Positions 16,136 to 25,138 of a stretch of 31,555 bases of DNA are shown one piece after another. Within the stretch, counting starts at the first letter, position 1, and every line of letters begins with the position of its first letter. The translations under genes were made by a program, and so were the position numbers. The notes beneath the pieces were generated by a model, which was not told where the DNA came from, did not search any database, and saw nothing but the letters and a program-made list of their open reading frames with translations. Source of the DNA: a virus; the IMG/VR virus record IMGVR_UViG_3300035137_000008, positions 1 through 31,555 of that record. One strand, written 5' to 3'.

Positions 16136-17032
16136 TTAAAATTCACACCCAAGCATACCACCGCTGTACGTATCGTATGTTTGTGTCCAGTTAACCGTGC
16201 CGGCCGCTCCGTCCTGGCCGTCCGTACCGGTCCCACCGTTTCCTGACGCGCCAATATCATACTCGTAATCCCCACCGTTTCCGGCCGTACCACCGTCCCC
16301 GCCACCGCTGTCTCCGGACCCGTTTGTGCCTGCCGTGCCTGGCTCAGTAACTTCATTAGCAGCGTCCCCGCTATAAACAATATGGCCGTTAGACTGCGTG
16401 CCTGCCAAACCTTTAGCGCCGCCATTGGCCGTAACCGTCCCCATTACCCTTGTTTCGTATGTGATATCAACTGTACCGCCCTGGCCTCCGCCACCGCCGC
16501 CACCTGCTCCACCACCTCCTGCATAGTCATACCCACCACCGGATATATAGTAAGCGAGCGTTTGGATAGCGCCGCCGTTCTGACCGTCTTCTCCGTTAGC
16601 ATGAACCGTGCCATAATTAATAAACTGTTTCGCTTTTATAATAACTATACCGCCTGCGTCCCCACCGTCTCCACCTGCGTTTCCGGACCCGCCATAGGCT
16701 ATACCATGAGCATAAACGACCACACGACCACCACCGCCGCCGCTTGGCCCGCCGCCACCGCCACCGCTTGTGCCGTTCGAACCGTTGTTGCCATTATTCC
16801 CGTCACCTACCCACACGCCACCGGCACCGCCGGTTCCTTCGTTTGTGCTCGAATCTGTAATAACTCCGGTAGCATATATATATAACTGGTTTTTAACATG
16901 GACCGTGTATCCCGCGGTATCAAGCGTGACACCGGTGTTAACGACTAGATTATTATAATTCTTAACCCCGGTTAAAGTGGTATCGGTGCTTATCACCACA
17001 TTACCGTCAGCGCCTGTGCCATAAACCGTCAT
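16136..17032 (-). CDS. Glycine-rich adhesin-like fibre protein
   Basis: 298 residues. Residues about 1-60 are beta-rich (VVISTDTTLTGVKNYNNLVV). The rest contains long runs of Gly with short hydrophobic strands between them (GGGGGGPSGGGG, GGGGAGGGGGGGQGG), the pattern of polyglycine-II sandwich tip adhesins such as phage S16 gp38 and of glycine-rich exported proteins. The start overlaps the previous fibre gene by four bases (ATGA), so the two are probably made together. Likely role: distal receptor-binding part of the tail or head fibre. The C-terminus ends GGMLGCEF. Confidence 0.75.
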   Translation of the reverse strand: MTVYGTGADGNVVISTDTTLTGVKNYNNLVVNTGVTLDTAGYTVHVKNQLYIYATGVITDSSTNEGTGGAGGVWVGDGNNGNNGSNGTSGGGGGGPSGGGGGRVVVYAHGIAYGGSGNAGGDGGDAGGIVIIKAKQFINYGTVHANGEDGQNGGAIQTLAYYISGGGYDYAGGGGAGGGGGGGQGGTVDITYETRVMGTVTANGGAKGLAGTQSNGHIVYSGDAANEVTEPGTAGTNGSGDSGGGDGGTAGNGGDYEYDIGASGNGGTGTDGQDGAAGTVNWTQTYDTYSGGMLGCEF

Positions 17033-18042
17033 GAATAATTCCCCGCACCATAATTACCGTAAATGGAGGTCCCGTCGTATGCCAGCGTCACCATGTCAAC
17101 TTCGTTCGCGCCGGTAGATAATATCGGCGCCACTCCTTGAGGCCATAAAACGCCGTCCCAGTCTGTAATAGTCCTGCCGCCGATACTGTCTTGCTTTATC
17201 CATAAAGTGTGCGTGCCAGATTTTGACGGAGCGGTCCAGCTGAAAGCTGCGTCCCCCGCACCGAATGTAAAAAAGTGTTTATGCCCAACACGTAAGTCCA
17301 CACCGACAGTGCCCGTCCCTGAAACGGTGTTTACCGTAAACCCTACCGAATGCGCCTGGCAGTCCAGTTCTCCGCCTAATTGCGGGGTTGTATCCTCAAC
17401 AACATTAGCTATTTTAGTTGCTACCTGAGCACCTACATAAGTGGCGACTGAGAGGTCCCTTGTCTCATTTGCCCCTTCGTTGTTCGTGCTGAGCGCGACC
17501 GATCCATCAGTCGAAACAACCTTGTTTTCATGAGTGCCTGGGGTCGTATCGTCTTCAGATATCACCAATCCGGACCCGGCCGCTATCGCCGCGATTGCTT
17601 CGACAACATCCTGAAGAGCTGCGTCACCGGTCATGCTCTGCAGCTCTGCATTACCAGAAGTAGAATTATATTGGATCGCTGCAAACTTATCTTTGATTAT
17701 GTCACCAGGCTGAAGAGTCCCGCCGGATTGCCTTGTAATCGTTACAACTCCGAGGTTGTTAACATTTGCCGTCGCTGCGCCGGTATTTGTTTCTGCGGCC
17801 TTGAATTTTACGACCATGCCATCTTTATATTCATCAGGGGCATGGGGCATTGTGATGATATGGGCATTAGTTGTTCCGGAATCGATTCCATACTGGGTTA
17901 ATCCGAGTTTAATCTGGTCCTCTGTAGGTAAAAGATCAAACCCATCTTCGATCGCATCGAAAACGACTCTCCACGTTGCGGCATATGCGATTCTTCCGTC
18001 CGCAAGATTGGTCGATGTGAATGTAAAATATCCGTTACTCAT
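17029..18042 (-). CDS. Fibre-like protein (337 aa)
   Basis: The protein is beta-rich and of the composition seen in phage fibres: many G, T, N and V residues in short alternating strands. The N-terminus (residues 1-60) may be the attachment part. A segment at about 70-130 (VKFKAAETNTGAATANVNNLG) is common in tail-fibre proteins. The C-terminal part from about 215 (TPQLGGELDCQAHSVGF) resembles a small beta module often found in fibre repeats. It overlaps the tail nozzle gene by four bases. Receptor recognition is inferred from composition and position. Confidence 0.7.
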   Translation of the reverse strand: MSNGYFTFTSTNLADGRIAYAATWRVVFDAIEDGFDLLPTEDQIKLGLTQYGIDSGTTNAHIITMPHAPDEYKDGMVVKFKAAETNTGAATANVNNLGVVTITRQSGGTLQPGDIIKDKFAAIQYNSTSGNAELQSMTGDAALQDVVEAIAAIAAGSGLVISEDDTTPGTHENKVVSTDGSVALSTNNEGANETRDLSVATYVGAQVATKIANVVEDTTPQLGGELDCQAHSVGFTVNTVSGTGTVGVDLRVGHKHFFTFGAGDAAFSWTAPSKSGTHTLWIKQDSIGGRTITDWDGVLWPQGVAPILSTGANEVDMVTLAYDGTSIYGNYGAGNYS

Positions 18043-20213
18043 CGTCTAAATGCCCTAATATCATAATGTATTGTTATTCCCTGCAAGGTATGCGGTTCAG
18101 CATAAATCGCCTCTGATACAAACGCAAAGGCAATATTCGTTCCGCTTCCGTTGATCGATACGGTACCGGAACCTACCGCGCTGCCTCCGAGCCTGAATGC
18201 GCCCAATTCTGACATACCAAGAATTCCACCACCGGAATATGTTTGAAGAATGCTGAGGTTGCCATTATACATATCGACGAGATAGTCCATGACATCTTCG
18301 CCGGAATATTCAGAAATAAGCTGTTGAGTGTTCTCAGCTTCGCCATATGAAAAAGCCGCAAACACGTATATTGACGCATCTACCGGGCCATCAATTTCAG
18401 GGATCATTCGCCTGAATCGCTTTTTATTTGAAGGCGAATTCAAGTGGTTATAATGAGTCCTTGCAATCGCAGTAACGGCACTGCCATTCATTGAAGTACC
18501 CGAATCGAGTTGATAAACAAACCCATCATCAGACCCAAAAAACAACTCTTCGTTACCGTCAGCGTCCTCTGTTGATACACTGCATATCGGCTGATCTTCG
18601 TATAGACTTCTGGTCACGCCAATGACCTTATTTCCGCTGAAAGTAATTGTAACCCCGTATTTATCATCGAAAAATAATCTATACTGATTTTTACTTCTGA
18701 CTCTTAACGAGCATTGGGCGTTTTCTTTTTTCCGGTCAATAAATGGCTTCATCTGCGTGGCGATTGTGTTCGCTTTAAAATCACCGTATTCCTGAACGGC
18801 TGCAAGAGACGTCACGCCCCTATCATCAAGATAGATTCCGTTGTTTCCCAACATTTGAGCAGTCCACTCTATTGCACCCGACTCTTCAGAAAGTGCTGAA
18901 AGTGTCCAATCGTCAACGCTTGTGCCGTTCAGGAAATTTGTTGAATTCCTGGATAAAATAGCGAGTGTGCCACCAGGTACCACCATAAGAGCTGTTATAT
19001 CATCGCCTATTCCTAATTCCGCCGCTCCGGTAACCGGGTCCCATTCATACGGTGTGCCAGGGGAAGAATGCTGCAAAGAACCGCCTGGAAACGCGAAGAA
19101 CAGATGTTTTTTAAAAGCCGCCAGATGGGTTGGTTTATCAACCGCCATCCCGGTTGTTATCTGAACAAAAGTGGACCCGTCCCATTCAAAGCCTTTATTC
19201 GCTCCATCAACTCCGTACATTCGGTAATAATCAGAAGCCCCATAGAAATTATGGTTTATGAATTCATATCGACCGGAAGCGGCAAGGGTAACAGCTGTTG
19301 AATCACTGGCGATTGTTGCTACATTTGATGCGCCTCCGGATATATTTAGATTTTCTGCCTCAAACGTACCACTTTGAGAATAAAGTATAAAAGTGCCAGC
19401 AGCGTCTCCTCCTGCCCATGTGCCTGAAGTTACAATGATTCTTTTAACTGTCGCGCTTGCCCCACTGGTAGCGCCGACAAGAACATCGTCTTCGGATACT
19501 TCTGTCGTTCCTCCGCTGGTGAAAGCAATTGTATTCCCGAGATCGCATTCGGTCCAACCGCTCGTTGACGATTTATGCATAACAGCTGCCGTACCGCCTG
19601 AATTATTTCGGAAAGCGTACTTGACACCATTATATTGCCACACGCCTAATATGTTCCCTGATCCGGGTACGGCTGCTATCTGGTCTCTTGCATATTCAAT
19701 TGCAGCCTGGATATACGTATCGTCCAGCGTGGATGTTGACCCGTATCTCTCGTTCGCCGTGCCGTTAGCCACCGCTTTTGTAACTGCCGACTCTTGTAGA
19801 TTCTCATCGTCCTCGAATGTGCCTGATACCTCAGTAAGAACCAGATACCCAGCGGCATCAGACCCACCATAAGAGCCTGATTCAACTACCTGGGTTAAAA
19901 GAATGCCGGTAGCGCTTGAGCTCTGGCCGGTGACTGTAGCTTCGGCCGTGAACGCTGCATCAGATGCGTCAAAGTTCAGAATCCAGTAGGAAGCGTCCGA
20001 TGGCTTATTATGACCATCGTATGCTTCATATCCTTGGAATCGTTTATACCTTGACCCCTCATCGCACTCGTAATTGAGAGAAAAAATAAGCGACCCCGGG
20101 GAAACCTTGTTCGGAGGAGATATTTGGTCTTCTCCTCCTTGCAGAGAATAGTATCTTTCGCGTGGTTGTCCTCTGACAGCCCGCTTATTCGGTCTTGGAA
20201 CTCCTAAACTCAT
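18039..20213 (-). CDS. Putative tail tubular or nozzle protein (724 aa)
   Basis: A large beta-rich protein directly behind the connector gene, with four-base overlaps on both sides. The N-terminus (SPPNKVSPGSLIFSLNYECDEGSRYKRFQGYEAYDG) resembles the start of podophage stabilisation or nozzle proteins. Residues about 85-140 and 235-290 are two related modules containing 'VTGQSSSATG' and 'VGATSGASATV' followed by a W/Y-G-G-D/S-D-A-A-G-(T/Y) motif, a common insertion in such proteins. Residues 330-600 contain short blade-like motifs (AAFKKHLFFAFPGGSL) that suggest a propeller. Likely forms the short tail tube tip. Confidence 0.7.
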   Translation of the reverse strand: MSLGVPRPNKRAVRGQPRERYYSLQGGEDQISPPNKVSPGSLIFSLNYECDEGSRYKRFQGYEAYDGHNKPSDASYWILNFDASDAAFTAEATVTGQSSSATGILLTQVVESGSYGGSDAAGYLVLTEVSGTFEDDENLQESAVTKAVANGTANERYGSTSTLDDTYIQAAIEYARDQIAAVPGSGNILGVWQYNGVKYAFRNNSGGTAAVMHKSSTSGWTECDLGNTIAFTSGGTTEVSEDDVLVGATSGASATVKRIIVTSGTWAGGDAAGTFILYSQSGTFEAENLNISGGASNVATIASDSTAVTLAASGRYEFINHNFYGASDYYRMYGVDGANKGFEWDGSTFVQITTGMAVDKPTHLAAFKKHLFFAFPGGSLQHSSPGTPYEWDPVTGAAELGIGDDITALMVVPGGTLAILSRNSTNFLNGTSVDDWTLSALSEESGAIEWTAQMLGNNGIYLDDRGVTSLAAVQEYGDFKANTIATQMKPFIDRKKENAQCSLRVRSKNQYRLFFDDKYGVTITFSGNKVIGVTRSLYEDQPICSVSTEDADGNEELFFGSDDGFVYQLDSGTSMNGSAVTAIARTHYNHLNSPSNKKRFRRMIPEIDGPVDASIYVFAAFSYGEAENTQQLISEYSGEDVMDYLVDMYNGNLSILQTYSGGGILGMSELGAFRLGGSAVGSGTVSINGSGTNIAFAFVSEAIYAEPHTLQGITIHYDIRAFRR

Positions 20214-20878
20214 ACAAGTGGCTCACTTAATCCCGGAAGTGGATGTTGGTCAAGTTCAAGTTCGGACAATGCTCTCAGGTATTCTTTCTCACCATGAGAA
20301 TATAGCTCATCCGCGCCTTCATACACCCCATAGAACATCAATGCTCTCCAAACAATTACCCATTGGAATTGATCGGGTATTAATGGCTCGTCGTCATCTG
20401 CAGTCATTGTTTGAGGACGTTTCCAATATTCCCCGTTCACTGTGTATTCATCGTTAGGGGTATGGCCTAAGATTATTGAGTTATTTGGTTTAATCGAGAA
20501 TGCGACTGGCCTTCTTTCAAGTGCCCGCGCACTGCCGAATAGATATATCCTCCTGAATTCATCCCATGGTGTGAAATCAATCCATGCCTCATCATTTACA
20601 GATGAATAGAGCCTTACATCATCAGTCTTCCAGTTCCCAAGCTCAGAGGCTCCGGCAGCTGCTGGCGTGTAGGTCTGCGTCCCGTCAGTTGTCGTGAAAG
20701 AAAAATCATCACGTAAAAAATCCCAATCGTAATGAAGCGCCTGTATTCGGTAATAGGCGTTATCATTCCAGGAAACGAGTCTTCCGGTTTCCCCGGTTTG
20801 GCTTTCGGATGATGTCGGCTCATCACCGCTGGCGCCGGCTTCAAGCCATAGAGCCTGTAAAAGCTGGAGTCTTGTCAT
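20210..20878 (-). CDS. Head-tail adaptor or tail tubular protein A-like connector
   Basis: 222 residues starting MTRLQLLQALWLEAG, the usual opening of podophage adaptor proteins that ring the portal. A C-terminal segment PDQFQWVIVWRALMFYGVYEGADEL matches the typical helical end of the family. I choose the ATG at 20878, which overlaps the upstream stop as ATGA; an upstream in-frame ATG at 20905 would give nine extra residues with no ribosome site. The following nozzle gene overlaps by four bases. Fairly confident from both sequence pattern and gene order. Confidence 0.78.
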   Translation of the reverse strand: MTRLQLLQALWLEAGASGDEPTSSESQTGETGRLVSWNDNAYYRIQALHYDWDFLRDDFSFTTTDGTQTYTPAAAGASELGNWKTDDVRLYSSVNDEAWIDFTPWDEFRRIYLFGSARALERRPVAFSIKPNNSIILGHTPNDEYTVNGEYWKRPQTMTADDDEPLIPDQFQWVIVWRALMFYGVYEGADELYSHGEKEYLRALSELELDQHPLPGLSEPLV

Positions 20879-21312
20879 TTTTCGGCCATTATAGCTTCTG
20901 CCCATGCAGGGCCTTTAGGGTTCGGGTCGTAAACGATCTGGAACGGCTCGGCAAGCTCGGATGCTTCCTGCATAATCTTTTTTTCCGGCGTCATAGGGTT
21001 TGGGGTTACCTGCTCATACCGGGTTACCCTGTTCCGGAGCATTGCCTCGACATATTTCCTTTTGATGGTCTGTTTTACGCCCCTGACGAGTGGCTGATTG
21101 ATACCGTTTACCTGCGGGACGATGACTTTCGGGCGTGATTTGTCTGTGGTAGTTGCAACGACGACAACAAGCTTCTCTTGCATGAAAGCTTCTTTCTCGG
21201 CTGCGGTTTTGAAATCAGGCCCTTGGACAGACTCGATAGGCTCTTGTGCTCCATATTCCGGGAGCGTGTCTGTTTTGGTTCCTTCAACATCTATGGTTTT
21301 TTGCTTTGGCAT
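20875..21312 (-). CDS. Conserved phage protein of unknown function (145 aa)
   Basis: Acidic N-terminal tail, then a core with VIVPQVNGINQPLVRGVKQTIKRKYVEAMLRNRVTRYE, a pattern I recognise from hypothetical proteins between capsid and connector genes in podophages. There is no membrane segment. AAGGAGG lies four bases before the ATG. It is the first gene after the terminator at 21329-21373, and its stop overlaps the adaptor start as ATGA. Likely a minor head or connector component. Confidence 0.7.
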   Translation of the reverse strand: MPKQKTIDVEGTKTDTLPEYGAQEPIESVQGPDFKTAAEKEAFMQEKLVVVVATTTDKSRPKVIVPQVNGINQPLVRGVKQTIKRKYVEAMLRNRVTRYEQVTPNPMTPEKKIMQEASELAEPFQIVYDPNPKGPAWAEAIMAEK

Positions 21313-21328
21313 AACGCCTCCTTGCTTT

Positions 21329-21373
21329 AAAAAAAATACCTATCCGTCTACACTATGCGAACGGATAGGTATT
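21329..21373 (-). terminator. Intrinsic terminator after the capsid gene block
   Basis: On the minus strand a perfect 13-base stem (AATACCTATCCGT at 21361-21373 with its complement at 21335-21347) and a 13-base loop are followed by eight U residues (21329-21336, overlapping the stem base by two). It lies 29 bases after the 165-residue protein gene and just before the next ribosome site. The long loop may make it partly read-through, allowing high capsid and lower tail expression. Confidence 0.8.
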
Positions 21374-21401
21374 ATCATTTTAGATACTTACCTGTTGCCG
21401 G

Positions 21402-21899
21402 CTACGCGCAATAGCTGGACCCGAGCCCAACTGTCGGAAGCGCGAAAATGTCGATGTAGGTATCAGTAACCCCGGCTGCGCTCAATGCAGTTGTCCCGGG
21501 CGTGAATGTCGTTGCTGATGTAACTTCGACCAGGACCGCACCAACAGGGCAATACCCTTCTGTCATTTTCGGCCACTGGATTGTCTTCAGGCCGTTGGAA
21601 ATATCTGCCGTCTCATACGTATCGCCCTGCACTACCTTCATAGTACCGGATGCGTTGAGTCCGAGCAGGAACAGGCACATAGATGCGGTGTCGGCATCGG
21701 GATTCACGGCGTCCCCGGAAAGCGTCCAAACATCGTCGGCATCTGCCTTATGATAGGCGATACCTTCGATGCAGAAATCAACTCCGGCACCATTCGGCGC
21801 TGAAAATTGAACTTTCGTGGAAGTCCCGCCAATAGCAAGTCCAGCTTTGCTCAGGCACAGGGTTCCACCTCTTACTTGGTCATCATTTAAGTTAAACAT
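21402..21899 (-). CDS. Putative head decoration or minor capsid protein (165 aa)
   Basis: A Gly/Ala/Thr-rich beta-type protein with four or five scattered cysteines and no signal or membrane segment. AGGAGG precedes the ATG by nine bases. It is the last gene of the capsid block before an intrinsic terminator, so it should be produced at high level with the major capsid protein. Position and composition suggest a decoration or head-fibre protein. No family recognised. Confidence 0.7.
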   Translation of the reverse strand: MFNLNDDQVRGGTLCLSKAGLAIGGTSTKVQFSAPNGAGVDFCIEGIAYHKADADDVWTLSGDAVNPDADTASMCLFLLGLNASGTMKVVQGDTYETADISNGLKTIQWPKMTEGYCPVGAVLVEVTSATTFTPGTTALSAAGVTDTYIDIFALPTVGLGSSYCA

Positions 21900-21933
21900 T
21901 TTTAAAATCCTCCTGTTTGTTGTGTCACCCTGT

Positions 21934-22929
21934 TTAGGACGGGTAAGCCCTTAAGAGAGCATAGTTGATCTTATGGGCCGTCAAAGGGTTCGCGCTGAAT
22001 TCACAGGTCAATATGCCCGCGGCTGATACATAACTCTTGACGATAGAGTCTGTGTCATCCGTAACCCCCCATGCAGTTATGGGCAGGTCCGTGGTCAACG
22101 CCCCTGTTACCGTTATGTCGTTTGAATACGGGGTAGCTACTGCGTCCGCGACGGAAGTGTGAATACCGGCATACGCAATGTAATGAGACGGCTTGAAAGT
22201 TCCCCGCGGCCTCAAAATCACGTAATTGAGTACATGGGTTGAACTCGGGTCTGTGGACAAAACGACAGTGAGTGTATCCGCAGATACTTGCGCCTGCTCG
22301 ATAGTGTCGGTATCGTCCGTGTCCCCGAAACAGACAAGTGCCTTATCTCCCGCCTGCGCACCGGTTACGGTGATGGTTTCCGTATCGTCCCCGCCAACCG
22401 TTGTATGCGTCCCGGCTGCGAATATGTCCCACTCAGGAACGCATTTGTTGCGCATAACGGCATATTGATAGTCATGGACCGTGGAAGGATCGGCGCTTGT
22501 TGCCAGCTGTAGAAAAGATTTCCCGGCTGTTACAATCGCCTCCGGCTGGTCTGCGTCGTTGCCGGCGAACCATCCGACAAGAGGAATGTCGTTTTCCTCG
22601 CACAGATCCAGTAAGACTTCATCCGTCTGGCTTCCGTCTGTCGCGTCCTTGATGCCTGCGTATTTAAACCCATACCCAAGCACCGGGCCGTCAGGCACGA
22701 ACAGGGCCGAACTCGGTGAGCCGATATTAATCCATCTCGGGCACATACCGAGGGTTGCATTAGGTAGAATGAACTTGCATCCTGCTGCGTACCCCGCAGA
22801 TCCAGCACCAGGGATGGAATCGCCAACGGCAAGGGTTTCGTACTTATTCCCGACCGACAGCATTGCCAAAATGGACTTTTGAGCCCTCGGGTCGGCAATG
22901 TCTTTAATGTACTGCATAAGTTTGCTCAT
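21934..22929 (-). CDS. Virion protein with three related beta modules, probable head decoration
   Basis: 331 residues. After an N-terminal part with a conserved-looking GDSIPGAGSAGYAAGCKFI segment, three divergent modules of about 72-77 residues follow: 86-160 (from YGFKYAGIKD to YAVMR), 169-240 (from DIFAAGTHTT to YVILR) and 251-327 (from IAYAGIHTS to YALLR). Each holds beta strands, a D-D-T-D or N-D-A-D stretch and a late T/V-H-x(3)-Y. AAGGAGG stands upstream of the ATG. Located next to the major capsid gene and before another small head protein; likely decorates the capsid surface. Not a family I can name. Confidence 0.72.
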   Translation of the reverse strand: MSKLMQYIKDIADPRAQKSILAMLSVGNKYETLAVGDSIPGAGSAGYAAGCKFILPNATLGMCPRWINIGSPSSALFVPDGPVLGYGFKYAGIKDATDGSQTDEVLLDLCEENDIPLVGWFAGNDADQPEAIVTAGKSFLQLATSADPSTVHDYQYAVMRNKCVPEWDIFAAGTHTTVGGDDTETITVTGAQAGDKALVCFGDTDDTDTIEQAQVSADTLTVVLSTDPSSTHVLNYVILRPRGTFKPSHYIAYAGIHTSVADAVATPYSNDITVTGALTTDLPITAWGVTDDTDSIVKSYVSAAGILTCEFSANPLTAHKINYALLRAYPS

Positions 22930-22964
22930 GTGGTCCTCCTTTTATTAGACCGGGCAAAGTTTGG

Positions 22965-24014
22965 TTATGCGTCAAGGTCGGTAACACAAGCCTCAATGCG
23001 CTGCATCCAGTTCTCGTTCAACCTGACGGAGTTGTAATAGAAGCCTGCGCCGACATACCCGAATTTCCCTGCGGGGTTGGCGTGGTTCTTCTGATCATGC
23101 CTGATATGGGTCGGTGTAACACCGGAGTATCCATAACCTTTCAGGGAAACATGGCCCCAGGCGTCTTCCGCCATGACTACCATCGGGTAGACATCGAGGG
23201 TCGTATCATCTGCGGCAAGCATTCCTGTGGTTCCTATCGCGGCACCACCTGCCAGGAACGGAGTGAACAACGGGGAAACGATGAACCTGAATTCCTCACA
23301 TACACCGATTTCACGATTATGCAGTTTTTTCACTGCGGACCCGTAGGCCTCTTTGGAAATGAAATTCGGTAGATCCCGAATATCAGCGGAGCAATCTGTC
23401 GAACAGAATACGATGTACCCTTCCGGCGCCGTGCCGGTACCGAAGTCCGGGCCTGCCTTGATCATGCTGGTAACAGGAGTTGCACGGTTGTTGCTCATGG
23501 CCCTGACTGCCTGCCGCAGTTTCGGGAGCGTGATTTTCGAGTTAACACTTGATCGTGCGCTACCGTTGGCATAGATAACGCTCGATCCGCTTTTTACCTG
23601 GCCATAGGCCACAAGTTCCGCGATTTCCGCGATTACCCGGGCGGTCTGCCGAATCATGGCATCAGGAATGTTGTCCTCATACATCAAAGCGGAATCGCTT
23701 GAGTATTTGAAGAGGACATCATAGTTGTTCAGGGTGACGGTAACATCCGTAAAGTCTACGGTGTTTGCGTCAGGGGTTGTACCCTCGGCGTAAATGAAGT
23801 TCGCCGGGGTGATTTGAGGGGCGCCGGTTGTCGATGACATATTGAACGGATCCAATCGACGGAAAGAAACGGTGTTCGTGTTTCTCTGGGGGTGCTCCCT
23901 CATCATACCGAACTTTCCAAGCGCCTGAATAGTTTCGACTTCTTTCAGGAGCTTGAGCTCGACATACTGAGTGTTTCTACTGGCTACTGGTGTTGCATAC
24001 TGTTGCATACCCAT
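22965..24014 (-). CDS. Major capsid protein, N4-gp56 family
   Basis: 349 residues with the recognisable features of the N4-gp56 family: an N-terminal arm, then HPQRNTNTVSFRRLDPF, the TPANFIYAEGTTPDA loop before TVDFTDVTVTLNNYDVLFKYS, and AEIAELVAYGQVKSGSSVIYAN, which leads into the central domain. The C-terminus ends in the family-like GAGFYYNSVRLNENWMQRIEA. It assembles the icosahedral shell with an HK97-type fold. GAGGAG lies upstream of the ATG. It follows the scaffold gene by three bases, as expected for co-assembly. Confidence 0.9.
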   Translation of the reverse strand: MGMQQYATPVASRNTQYVELKLLKEVETIQALGKFGMMREHPQRNTNTVSFRRLDPFNMSSTTGAPQITPANFIYAEGTTPDANTVDFTDVTVTLNNYDVLFKYSSDSALMYEDNIPDAMIRQTARVIAEIAELVAYGQVKSGSSVIYANGSARSSVNSKITLPKLRQAVRAMSNNRATPVTSMIKAGPDFGTGTAPEGYIVFCSTDCSADIRDLPNFISKEAYGSAVKKLHNREIGVCEEFRFIVSPLFTPFLAGGAAIGTTGMLAADDTTLDVYPMVVMAEDAWGHVSLKGYGYSGVTPTHIRHDQKNHANPAGKFGYVGAGFYYNSVRLNENWMQRIEACVTDLDA

Positions 24015-24017
24015 GGT

Positions 24018-24995
24018 TTATGTCTCCTCTGCCTCGATCTGCTTCCATACGACCCGGCGTTGCTCCTCGGGGGGAAGATCGTCAAAGCCTTTGTCATTGA
24101 CCTTTCCACGACTTGTTTGTGTCGTCTCCGAAGCTTTCAGCCTAGCCTCTTTTTCTGCGTTGATCTCGGCTGCTGATTTTTTTGGTTTTTCTTTTTTCGC
24201 TTCGCCGTAGGCTTTTAAAACCGTTGCGGCATCCTCGACCTTTGAACTTGCCGTAAGTTTTTTGATGTCATCGGGTTGTTTTTCGAGCCAGGTTTTATAC
24301 TCATCGGTAACGATTGTTTTTTTCCAGCCGGGAAAATCATCACTTAACTGGATTTCGGCCTCCAAACGCTCGATTCTCGCCAGGGAGTTGGTCTCTTTCT
24401 GAGTCAAACTACCTTCAGCTTGTTTCTTTTCGAGTTCCGCCTTTGAATCTTTAAGCTGTTGAACATGATCCTCAAGAGCTTTGACCTTTGCGTCTAGACT
24501 CTTTGCCGTACCCGTGATAGCATTGTAAAGCTCCGGATCGCTCTCCTTGAGGTCTGCAAGGGCTTTCTTGCTGCGCTCCGTTTCTTCCAATTCTTCAGGG
24601 GTCGGTTTGTTTGCATCTTCTTCAGCTTTCTTTTTGGCGGCTTCAGCTTCCTTCTGCTTGGAGTTGTAATAATCGTTGTGCATTGCACCGATGCGGCCTT
24701 CAGCGCTTTTGAGGCGTTGATCCAAACTCCCTATTCCGGATTCAACCGTTGATTGAATTGTTTCAAGGGTCTTGCGTAGACCAGGGCTGACACCTTCCCA
24801 GGCATCTTCCTGGGGTGTCTCCGTGGATTCGTCGTCTTTCCCCTCTTCTCCGGTCGGTTCACTTGGTTTCGTCTCTTTTTCCTCTGGGGGTTTCGGCGTG
24901 GCTTGTGTACCAGGCGTTTCGTCAGTCTCCCAGATTTCCGCTGCTGCTTTGGCCCTTTCTTCCTGCTGCTCTTTGATCTCCTCTTCCGATGGCAT
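24018..24995 (-). CDS. Scaffolding protein
   Basis: 325 residues, extremely charged: residues 1-70 acidic with Pro/Glu/Thr, 75-230 a long coiled coil in K/E/A-rich heptads, 230-275 an ordered segment (LSDDFPGWKKTIVTDEYKTW), and a basic C-terminus. Composition and position immediately before the major capsid gene are typical of phage scaffolds that shape the procapsid and then leave. GAAGGAGG precedes the ATG. It is the first gene after the terminator at 25056-25092, so it must be reached by read-through or by a promoter I could not identify. Confidence 0.85.
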   Translation of the reverse strand: MPSEEEIKEQQEERAKAAAEIWETDETPGTQATPKPPEEKETKPSEPTGEEGKDDESTETPQEDAWEGVSPGLRKTLETIQSTVESGIGSLDQRLKSAEGRIGAMHNDYYNSKQKEAEAAKKKAEEDANKPTPEELEETERSKKALADLKESDPELYNAITGTAKSLDAKVKALEDHVQQLKDSKAELEKKQAEGSLTQKETNSLARIERLEAEIQLSDDFPGWKKTIVTDEYKTWLEKQPDDIKKLTASSKVEDAATVLKAYGEAKKEKPKKSAAEINAEKEARLKASETTQTSRGKVNDKGFDDLPPEEQRRVVWKQIEAEET

Positions 24996-25055
24996 CGTTT
25001 ACCTCCTTCACCCATGTTTCCAGGGGTGGCTTGCGGCGTTTCCGGCGCGTTGAAT

Positions 25056-25092
25056 AAAAAAAGGGCTCCGATCATAATGATCAGGAGCCCTT
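25056..25092 (-). terminator. Intrinsic terminator before the scaffold-capsid block
   Basis: On the minus strand a nine-base stem (AAGGGCTCC/GGAGCCCTT, 25061-25069 with 25084-25092), a bulged base and five further pairs around a three-base loop are followed by seven U residues (25056-25062, overlapping the stem). It separates the small head genes from scaffold and capsid. No U tract follows on the plus strand. Confidence 0.85.
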
Positions 25093-25138
25093 AAATAGTG
25101 GTCGTTGCCTGTTATGTTTGTGGCTACTTTTTAACTAT

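Noticed and set aside
17029-18042. Diversity-generating retroelement target in the fibre gene
   Set aside because: No reverse transcriptase gene or template-repeat copy of any fibre segment is visible in the window.
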